Source: CAWEQO01 sp963811225 (GTDB taxonomy: Bacteria; Chloroflexota; Anaerolineae; Anaerolineales; Anaerolineaceae). From it: a stretch of 64,000 nt of DNA. Within the stretch, counting starts at the first letter, position 1. Each line of letters opens with the position of its first letter. The position numbers and the translations under genes are program-made. The notes beneath the pieces are model-generated. The model was not told where the DNA came from. It was given only the letters and a program-made list of their open reading frames with translations, and ran no database searches. Location of the stretch: the NCBI GenBank assembly GCA_963811225.1, contig CAWEQO010000012.1, positions 310,001-374,000 of the forward strand, given 5' to 3'. Below, piece by piece: positions 57,830 to 64,000 of this stretch.

Positions 57830-58585
57830 TCATTCCTCTTCCGGGTTGGATTGCTCGGTTTCCTCGCTCTTTTCCCGCTCGTAATCGACAAACCGGTAGC
57901 CCACTCCCCGCTCGGTCAAAATATACTTGGGATTGGAGGGCTCTTCCTCCAGCTTCTGGCGCAGGTAATTGACGTACAGCCGCACATAATGCGGCTCGTC
58001 CCGGTATTCGTAGCCCCACACCTTCGAGAGCAGTTGATCGTAAGTCATCACCCAGCCCGCATTCTGCACCAGATGATACAGCAGCCGGTATTCGGTCGGG
58101 CGCAGCTTGACCAGCTCGCCATCCACCCATACCTCGCGACGGCCGAAATCGATCTTCAGGCGATCGTCCACTTCGATTAAATCTTTGGATGCCATCCCTG
58201 CGGTTTCATTGCGTCGCAGCACTGCCCGCACCCGGCTGACCAGCTCGCGCGGGCTAAACGGCTTGGTGACATAATCATCCGCGCCCAGTTCCAGGCCACG
58301 CACCCGGTCGTCCTCCTCACCCTTGGCGGTCAGCATGATCACCGGCACCTGGCTGATCTCCCGGATCATGGTCAGCACTTCGAAGCCGTCGATATCCGGC
58401 AGCATCACATCCAGCAGCACGAGGTCGGGCATGGCATCCCGCAAGGCATGGATGGCGTCCATACCCTTGTAGGCCTCAACCACCTGGAATCCATCGTGCT
58501 CGAGGTTCAAGCGGATAAAACGCGCCATCCGCTCTTCGTCGTCCACAACCAGGATGACACGGTTCTTAAATTGATCGTCTGGCAT
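57830..58585 (-). CDS. OmpR-family response regulator
   Basis: 251 aa. Receiver domain (about 8-125) with DDEER, LDVMLPD (phospho-acceptor Asp about 59), T in MLTAKG and K in DYVTKPFSPREL are all present. The OmpR/PhoB winged helix (about 140-235) has the recognition helix region RLLYHLVQNAGWVMTYDQLLSKVWGYEY and the wing TERGVGYRF. It binds DNA when phosphorylated. No histidine kinase is adjacent. The SD GGGAG overlaps the upstream stop. As the last gene after the kinase, phosphatase, VWA and FHA genes it may be a transcription output of the same circuit or be phosphorylated by the Ser/Thr kinase. Confidence 0.9.
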   Translation of the reverse strand: MPDDQFKNRVILVVDDEERMARFIRLNLEHDGFQVVEAYKGMDAIHALRDAMPDLVLLDVMLPDIDGFEVLTMIREISQVPVIMLTAKGEEDDRVRGLELGADDYVTKPFSPRELVSRVRAVLRRNETAGMASKDLIEVDDRLKIDFGRREVWVDGELVKLRPTEYRLLYHLVQNAGWVMTYDQLLSKVWGYEYRDEPHYVRLYVNYLRQKLEEEPSNPKYILTERGVGYRFVDYEREKSEETEQSNPEEE

Positions 58586-58591
58586 TCCAAC

Positions 58592-58831
58592 TTACTCCCT
58601 GACAAAACTGATGATCTCTTCTTCTGATCCTACTGGGATGATCTCGATGAAATTGACTCGCGTCACCGGCCAAAGGACCGTGGTAACGGTTGGATCGACA
58701 TAACTCAGATCTTTCCCATCCTTGCGACGAGGATTTTTGACAATGAGAAGAGAATCCGACGGTTTGGGCATTTCATCGATCTCGCCCATCACCGGGTCTT
58801 CATTCAACATATGGATGACGATCGTCGGCAT
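58592..58831 (-). CDS. Small protein of unknown function in the kinase operon, 79 aa
   Basis: No family recognised. The sequence is beta-rich with a charged middle (IVKNPRRKDGKDLSYVDP, about 30-47), a closing VTRVNFIEIIPVGSEEE strand, and no signal or membrane segment. GAGGG precedes ATG by seven bases. It sits between the FHA gene (68 bases upstream) and the response regulator (six bases downstream), so it belongs to the signalling unit. It could be a small regulator or a phospho-acceptor; nothing in the sequence decides. Confidence 0.6.
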   Translation of the reverse strand: MPTIVIHMLNEDPVMGEIDEMPKPSDSLLIVKNPRRKDGKDLSYVDPTVTTVLWPVTRVNFIEIIPVGSEEEIISFVRE

Positions 58832-58899
58832 TTCTACACCCTCAGCAGAACCCTGAATTTGCAGCTTCTTGGGCTGTAACGCCCGAGCCGCTGCCTGGA

Positions 58900-59415
58900 T
58901 TATTTTCGGATCAAGACTTGCATTTTCAACTTTCCTAACGAAACGACATCACCGTGGTTGACCGGATATTCGATGTGCGGAACAACTTTGAGCCCGTTCA
59001 CTCGCGTCCCGTTCGAGGAGCCCAGGTCGGTAATCGTCAACCCCTGGCCGGTGATTTTAAACGTGGCATGTACACGCGACACGCCCAACGCATATGCATT
59101 ATGCGACGAAAGGTCGATATCCGGCAAGAGCGGCTGACCTTCAATTGCCCGCCCTAACGAATATTCGCTGCGGCCCGACAGCTGCAGCACGTGGCCGCTC
59201 TCCATCAAATGCAGCGAATAGTTTACGGGCTTGCTCTGGTCGTTAGCAGGCGTTGCGGCCGGCGGCAAGTCCGACACAATATTCATCGCTTCAGCCGTGG
59301 ACGGCCGGATGGATTGTGTGGTCAGGTGGCCGGTCGTGATCAATTGTGCGCCACACTCGCTGCAAAACAACGATCCGGCCAGTTCATTATGTTGGCAGTT
59401 TGGGCAAAGGATCAT
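58900..59415 (-). CDS. Zinc-ribbon and FHA-domain protein
   Basis: 171 aa. The N terminus has a four-cysteine ribbon, C-P-N-C ... C-S-E-C (about residues 4-22). A flexible linker follows (about 25-65). The FHA domain (about 80-165) has S-L-G-R at its start, GVSRVHATFKITGQG and DLGSSNGTRVNG, the residues that bind phosphothreonine. It therefore reads phosphothreonine marks made by the kinase in the same operon. Its start overlaps the stop of the J-VWA gene by four bases (ATGA). No other catalytic motif. Confidence 0.88.
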   Translation of the reverse strand: MILCPNCQHNELAGSLFCSECGAQLITTGHLTTQSIRPSTAEAMNIVSDLPPAATPANDQSKPVNYSLHLMESGHVLQLSGRSEYSLGRAIEGQPLLPDIDLSSHNAYALGVSRVHATFKITGQGLTITDLGSSNGTRVNGLKVVPHIEYPVNHGDVVSLGKLKMQVLIRK

Positions 59416-60884
59416 TTGATAAACTCCAGACCTGAGGGCAGCAGCAGCGCCCTTGTGCCGTACTTGATTTGTTTGTCCCCAACTTTGCTAAAGCTGTGAC
59501 TTTGCTGGATGTGTTCGGCTTCCACTAAAACCACGTGCGCCAGTTCGCGGTCGCCGTGCGCCAGGAGATGCGTAGCCAGGTACTGCAGATGTTTGGTCGC
59601 CTCAGCAATGTTCCCCGCCTCAACCTCCTGCCGGGCCCGTTCCTGTAAACGATAGAGTGTCAAGCGTGCCATGGCATCGATGATTGCACTGGGAGGCAGC
59701 TCTGGCGTCAGCTCGGTTGAAACCGGACGCCGGAAATTCAAATCAAACGAGGCAACCTTCTGCTCAGAAGGGATCTCCATGCTCAGCGCCCCCTCTGCGA
59801 ACCGAATATATTTTACATCTTTTGGCACCGCCTGCAGCATGAACTCAAACAAGATCACCTGCCGGCGGTTATACTGCAGGTTGCCCATCATGATCGGGCT
59901 GACAGTCGGCAAGGGCCCCACCTCCGGCGATAGGCGCATGGCATACTTCAGCTCCACCGTCGGCGCCATGTCGAAGTCGAACTTCATGCTCCTGGCGTAG
60001 ATCTGGCTCATGGAGAAGATATTTTGATCGAAGAACTTCGCCAGGTCTTTGCGCGAGCTGATGAATTGCACGGTGCCTCCGCTCAATCCGGTCAGCTGGT
60101 CGAGGAAAGCGTCGTTCCATTCGTCCCCAATACCCAGGGCGTCGATCACGATCCCCTCCGCTGCCGCCTCGCGTGCCAGGTCGTAGCAGCGCTGCTCGTC
60201 TCCGTAGGTGTGTCCATCCGTCAGCAAGATCAGGTGCCTGACCGACTGTTTGCCGCCCCGCTGCCGCAGCTGCTCCACCCCGGCCTCTAGGCCCTGGTAG
60301 ATCTCTGTACCCCCTTCGGTCTCCAGCAGCGCCACCTTATCCATCAGTCTTTCCAGGTTCATCACCCGCTTGGATGGAATCACCACGTCAACAAAGTCGC
60401 TGAAGGCTACCACGCTGATGAAGTCCTTTTGCGCGAGGCGCTGGAACAGCAGAGAAATGTTCGCCTTGACCATGTCCATGCGTTCGCCACGCATCGAGGT
60501 CGAACGGTCGATTACCAGGCACAGGTTCAACGGCGTCTGTTTCGACGGATCCATTTCGGCGGTGGGCATCACCTCCAGCAGCACGTACGCCAGCTGCGGC
60601 TCGCTCAATGCCGGGATCGAAGAGCGGCTGTACTGCACTTTCAGGCTGACGGAAGGCAGGTACCCTGCCTCCGCCATCTTCACATCATAAGCCTTGCGCT
60701 TTTCTGCGTTTGCAAGCACTTCATACGCTTTTTGGATATCGATAAAACGTTCTTGAGCGTCCGGGTCTGGGTTCGCATCCGGATGCCAGTGCCGGGCCGC
60801 CTCGAAATATGCATTCCGAATCTCGTCCGGAGTTGCATCCCTTGGCACCCCCAACGCTTGATAATAATCAGGTGTGGCACCCAT
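59412..60884 (-). CDS. J-domain fused to a von Willebrand A domain
   Basis: 490 aa. Residues about 5-70 form a DnaJ J-domain with the HPD motif (WHPDANP, about 34-36), which recruits DnaK. Residues about 118-300 form a VWA domain with the MIDAS DRSTS (about 126-130), T in TEGGTEIY and D in LLTDGHTYG, so it can bind metal. The remainder is helical or beta and ends in a HSFSKVGDKQ segment. There is no DnaJ zinc finger or substrate domain. VWA is the TerY-like member of the kinase, phosphatase and VWA set. SD AAAGGAC precedes ATG. Overlaps the FHA gene. Confidence 0.88.
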   Translation of the reverse strand: MGATPDYYQALGVPRDATPDEIRNAYFEAARHWHPDANPDPDAQERFIDIQKAYEVLANAEKRKAYDVKMAEAGYLPSVSLKVQYSRSSIPALSEPQLAYVLLEVMPTAEMDPSKQTPLNLCLVIDRSTSMRGERMDMVKANISLLFQRLAQKDFISVVAFSDFVDVVIPSKRVMNLERLMDKVALLETEGGTEIYQGLEAGVEQLRQRGGKQSVRHLILLTDGHTYGDEQRCYDLAREAAAEGIVIDALGIGDEWNDAFLDQLTGLSGGTVQFISSRKDLAKFFDQNIFSMSQIYARSMKFDFDMAPTVELKYAMRLSPEVGPLPTVSPIMMGNLQYNRRQVILFEFMLQAVPKDVKYIRFAEGALSMEIPSEQKVASFDLNFRRPVSTELTPELPPSAIIDAMARLTLYRLQERARQEVEAGNIAEATKHLQYLATHLLAHGDRELAHVVLVEAEHIQQSHSFSKVGDKQIKYGTRALLLPSGLEFIK

Positions 60885-60899
60885 GCAGCCGTCCTTTGC

Positions 60900-61793
60900 C
60901 TACGCCATATATTGGATTAAGATGGCGCTGATGTTGTCTGGCCCGCCGGCGTTGTTGGCTGCGTCGATAAGGCGGTGGCAGGCCAGGGATAAGTCCTTTG
61001 AGGTAAAGATAATTTCCGACATTTGCTCATCCGATACGACATTCCACAAGCCGTCGCTGCACAGCAGCAGGTAGCCGGGGACAGGTATCTGATGGTTGTG
61101 AATATCCGGATGGAACGGCTCGCTCTGGCCGATCGCCCGGTAGAGCACGTTCCGCTGGGGATGAGTTGCAGCTTCTTCCTCGGTCAGCTGGCCCAACTCG
61201 ATCAGGCGGTGCACAAGGGAGTGATCCTGTGTCAGGGTGCTGAAATGCCCGTCCGGGTAGATGAAATATGCCCGGCTGTCGCCCACGTGCGCGATGGTCA
61301 CTTGTTCGCCGACGACCAGCGCAGCCGTCAGGGTTGTCCCACCGCCGGGGGCCTTGCGGACCACCATGTTTTGGGCCTCGCGCACCCCGTTCTCCATGAT
61401 CTCTTGCAGGCTCTCTTCCTGAGCTTCATCCTTGGCCCCCAGCATCGGGGGGTACAGCTTGTTAACCAGGTATTCTCCCATCGTGCGGGCCGCCACGCCG
61501 CTGGCAACCTCGCCATGCTGGTGCCCGCCCATCCCGTCTGCAATGATAAAGATGCCAAATGGGAGGTCATTGGTGCCATTGGCGTAAATTGCGCTGAGAG
61601 CAAACAGCAAATCTTCATTGTGGTCTCGCTGTTTTCCCACCGATTGTGCCGAGCCAAAAACCAGCTGCGGCGGCTTGTACGGCACAGGTTTGTGCAACGC
61701 CATTTCGAGCTGTTCCTCAGGGAGAGGAGCGGTGGCGACGTTCAGGGTGGAAGGTCTCCGCTTACGAAACAACCGTTCAAACAAATGGATCAC
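60900..61793 (-). CDS. PP2C family Ser/Thr protein phosphatase
   Basis: 297 aa with an N-terminal extension of about 40 residues. PP2C motifs in order: SVGKQRDHNED (about 51-61), IIADGMGGHQHGEVAS (about 83-98), GGGTTLTAALV, IAHVGDSRAYFI, LCSDGLWNVVSDE (about 243-255) and AGGPDNISAILI. Together these provide the two metal-binding aspartates. It would remove phosphate from targets of the kinase in the same operon. Start GTG 61793 has SD GGAGG four bases ahead. 42 bases separate it from the kinase gene. Confidence 0.92.
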   Translation of the reverse strand: MIHLFERLFRKRRPSTLNVATAPLPEEQLEMALHKPVPYKPPQLVFGSAQSVGKQRDHNEDLLFALSAIYANGTNDLPFGIFIIADGMGGHQHGEVASGVAARTMGEYLVNKLYPPMLGAKDEAQEESLQEIMENGVREAQNMVVRKAPGGGTTLTAALVVGEQVTIAHVGDSRAYFIYPDGHFSTLTQDHSLVHRLIELGQLTEEEAATHPQRNVLYRAIGQSEPFHPDIHNHQIPVPGYLLLCSDGLWNVVSDEQMSEIIFTSKDLSLACHRLIDAANNAGGPDNISAILIQYMA

Positions 61794-61835
61794 ACGACCT
61801 CCAAGAAAGTGGCTGTACCAGCGCCGGGTCCGGCG

Positions 61836-63782
61836 TTATACAGGCAGGGCATATAAAATATGGTCCGTTGAACCGAAGTATAGCGTTTCATTCGCAACGA
61901 TCGGAGTGCCTGTAATCGGCCCACCGGTGTTGAAGGTCCAGCGCAATCTGCCGGTTCGATACTCCAGGCAGTACATCTTTCCGTCCGCTGATCCACAGTA
62001 TAACGCATCATTATGCACGATCGGCGAGCCGCTGACTTGATGCTCCGTTTTGAACCGCCAAATCTCCTTGGCGCTCCCGGTTTGAATGCAGTAGATGTTC
62101 GTATCGGCCGAACCGACAAACAAATAGTCCTCCATCTTGCATGGTGAAGACACACTGCCCTTGGCCATGCGAAAACGCCAAATGGCCCAGCCTGTCTTCG
62201 CGTCTACCGCATACACGCTCCCATCAATCGAGGAGAAATAAACAATTCCATCCGCCACCAGCGGCGAAGAGGTCACAGCCCGCTTGGCCCGGAAATGCCA
62301 GCGCAGCTGCCCGTGAAAGTCGGCGCAGAACACCTCGCCACCCTCGCTGCCAAAATACAGGAAGTCGCGAGTGACGAAAGGCGATGAGCGCACCGGCGCG
62401 CCAACATCCAGCAGCCAGACCCGCTGACTGGAGGGTGGGTAGACCGCATACATGAAACCATCGTCAGACCCGACCACCACCATGCCGTCTCCCATGCGCG
62501 GCGAGCTGCGAATCGGTCCTTCTGTAGAGTAGGTCCACATGTATTTGCCGGTCTTTTCGTTGATGGCGTACAGGCGGTTGTCCTCCGAGCCGATATAGAT
62601 CACACCGTCCTCGATCAGCGGCTGCCCGACAATTCCGCCCGTCGTTGGGAATTTCCAAAGGAACTTCCCATCCACCCCATCCAGGGCATACAGGTTATTA
62701 TCCAGTGCACCCACGTATACGATGCCCTGGCTGGTCGCGGTTGAACCGCGCACCTCATCCTCGCAGCGGAACGTCCACAGCGGCTGGATGCTCTGCGGCT
62801 GGTTGAGCGGCGCGGTGCGCATCGGCATCCGGTTGAGCACCCCAGTCTTACGCGCCACCTTGAGCAGCGCTTCCTTCATCGCCTCGGATGACGTGAAGCG
62901 GTCCTGCGGGTTATACTGGAGGGCAGTGCCGACGATCGCTTCCAGCTCAGGCGACACCGCCGGGTTGATCTTTCGGATCGGGCGGTCGCCAAAGGTGAAC
63001 GGCGCTTCCAGTCGCGGGTCGCGGCGAGTCAGCAGGTGATGGATCGTCGCGCCCAGGGCGTACAGGTCGGCCTGAGGAGAAGCGTCGCCGCGATACTGCT
63101 CCGGCGGCGAATAGCCCTCCGTTCCGATCATCGTGCCCTTCTGCCCAGATTTAAACATCTTGGCGATGCCAAAGTCGATCAGCACGATGTGCCCTTGCGG
63201 GTTAACCATCACATTCGAGGGCTTCATATCCCGGAAGATGATCGGCTCGGGCTTATGGTTGTGCAGGTAACTAAGCACGTCGCACAGCTCGATCGCCCAC
63301 ACGATCACCTGATCCTCGGGGAAAAATCCCGGCGTTTCACTCAGGATGGCTTCCAGGTCTTTGCCCTGGATATACTCCAGAACCAAATAAGAACGGTCAT
63401 CGTAGGTGAAATAATCGTAAATTTTTGGGATTGCGGCATGCGAGAGTGTCACCAGGATGTTGGCTTCGCGCTCGAAATTCTGCACGATCGTTTGGCGCAC
63501 CAGCGGATCGGCCGCCTGGTTGATCATTTCTTTCACCGCCACCAGTTTCATAACATTTGGGAAATGCATGTCCCGGGCGCGGTAGACGGACGACATTCCC
63601 CCTAAGCCGATGACATCCTGAATAGAATAACGCTCGATCAGGACCGTCTCTCGCTGGAGTTGTTTATCAGGCTCATTCCCTGAATTGAAGTTTTTTGTGA
63701 TGCGCTCGGTATCCAGAATCTCCTCCAGTGAGAGGCAAGAATGATTGCGCTCCCCAACCGGACAAGTCCGATTGGAAAGCAA
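61836..63782 (-). CDS. Ser/Thr protein kinase with C-terminal eight-bladed PQQ-type propeller
   Basis: 648 aa. Kinase domain about 52-312: glycine loop GLGGMSSVY, catalytic K84 in VAVKEM, E in FEREANIL, catalytic loop FRDMKPSN (183-190; F replaces the usual His), DFG at 203-205. Propeller about 335-648 with eight strands ending in LYAL-type motifs (NLYAL, RLYAI, FMYAV, VFCA, VYAV, IYCI, MYCL, LYAL). The linker between them (about 312-334) is polar and short, with no membrane helix, so the propeller is cytosolic, unlike the outward sensor of PknD-type kinases. The start is TTG 63782 without a strong SD; a later TTG is possible. First gene of the operon. Confidence 0.85.
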   Translation of the reverse strand: MLSNRTCPVGERNHSCLSLEEILDTERITKNFNSGNEPDKQLQRETVLIERYSIQDVIGLGGMSSVYRARDMHFPNVMKLVAVKEMINQAADPLVRQTIVQNFEREANILVTLSHAAIPKIYDYFTYDDRSYLVLEYIQGKDLEAILSETPGFFPEDQVIVWAIELCDVLSYLHNHKPEPIIFRDMKPSNVMVNPQGHIVLIDFGIAKMFKSGQKGTMIGTEGYSPPEQYRGDASPQADLYALGATIHHLLTRRDPRLEAPFTFGDRPIRKINPAVSPELEAIVGTALQYNPQDRFTSSEAMKEALLKVARKTGVLNRMPMRTAPLNQPQSIQPLWTFRCEDEVRGSTATSQGIVYVGALDNNLYALDGVDGKFLWKFPTTGGIVGQPLIEDGVIYIGSEDNRLYAINEKTGKYMWTYSTEGPIRSSPRMGDGMVVVGSDDGFMYAVYPPSSQRVWLLDVGAPVRSSPFVTRDFLYFGSEGGEVFCADFHGQLRWHFRAKRAVTSSPLVADGIVYFSSIDGSVYAVDAKTGWAIWRFRMAKGSVSSPCKMEDYLFVGSADTNIYCIQTGSAKEIWRFKTEHQVSGSPIVHNDALYCGSADGKMYCLEYRTGRLRWTFNTGGPITGTPIVANETLYFGSTDHILYALPV

Positions 63783-63825
63783 GCCCTGAGAAATGGTTTT
63801 CCATAGCCAGTCAAACGATGTTTAA

Positions 63826-63854
63826 ATTATATGCAGCAACCCATTCAATTGCAA
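63826..63854 (-). promoter_or_regulatory. Promoter of the kinase-phosphatase operon
   Basis: Minus strand: TTGCAA at 63849-63854, 17-base spacer, TATAAT at 63826-63831. The start would be about 37 bases before the TTG start. The remaining 146 bases to the window edge hold no gene that can be seen. Confidence 0.6.
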
Positions 63855-64000
63855 CAAAGGTCATTTGGAGTTACTTTACAATTTGCTTATGATTGTAGCA
63901 TGAGTTTAAAAAAGTAGGGGTTGTGCGCATTTGTCGGGGTGCGTTCCAAGGCGCAAACCCTTCAAAATCGAAACTGGACCGGAATGCCGCAATCATGTAC

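Overview
The window reads as a GC-rich chromosomal segment of a Chloroflexota bacterium, most likely of the Anaerolineae type. This is inferred from protein style (Tex, PPi-type phosphofructokinase, arrays of polytopic GT-C glycosyltransferases, a soluble Ser/Thr kinase carrying a PQQ-type propeller), not from a marker gene. Nothing looks like prophage, plasmid, insertion sequence or CRISPR. The only RNA gene seen is one tRNA-Leu(GAG) on the minus strand.

Layout. 1-3.3 kb: a cut-off MurG-like glycosyltransferase, a nucleotidyltransferase-fold protein, a GNAT acetyltransferase and a CPBP membrane protease; the last two are each broken by a one-base insertion. 3.3-15.4 kb: YigZ, a Nudix hydrolase, a heterodimeric ABC exporter pair, Tex, a GT4 glycosyltransferase, a dihydrouridine synthase and a third ABC exporter. 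15.6-24.3 kb: cold-shock protein with a long leader, the iscS-mnmA tRNA-thiolation operon, a phosphohexomutase-tatD-polyprenyl synthase operon, tRNA-Leu, plsX and a NERD-like membrane protein. 24.4-34.2 kb: a frameshifted SDR, scpB-rluB, two lipoproteins (one with DUF348-G5-propeller architecture), a UDP-xylose-synthase-like epimerase with GtrA, then a ChlI-like AAA ATPase-TPR-UroD-like-RsmD run. 34.3-38.3 kb: Nudix, class II aldolase, PPi-type PFK and a DegS-like histidine kinase. 38.5-51.1 kb: eight multi-pass GT-C type proteins (one frameshifted) interrupted by an omega-amidase-like gene. 51.3-57.7 kb: GNAT-like protein, SIS-domain sugar isomerase, VanZ, YyaL-type thioredoxin-fold protein, alpha/beta hydrolase, thioredoxin.

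57.8-63.8 kb holds the most interesting unit. It is one minus-strand transcription unit behind a good promoter: Ser/Thr kinase with an eight-bladed propeller and no membrane segment, PP2C phosphatase, a J-domain/VWA fusion, a zinc-ribbon/FHA protein, a small unknown protein and an OmpR-type response regulator. Together they supply a writer, an eraser, a phosphothreonine reader and a chaperone-linked VWA scaffold. The set resembles the published TerY-P triad (VWA, PP2C, kinase) but with extra parts.

Two features recur. Gene ends are marked by long, near-perfect hairpins of unrelated sequence, including an 81-nt perfect palindrome at 4611-4691; several dyads also sit between divergent promoters. 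Four genes are broken by single-base frameshifts, which could be assembly error or real decay. Where a strong SD or promoter points to an internal start codon, that start is used here and explained in the entry.
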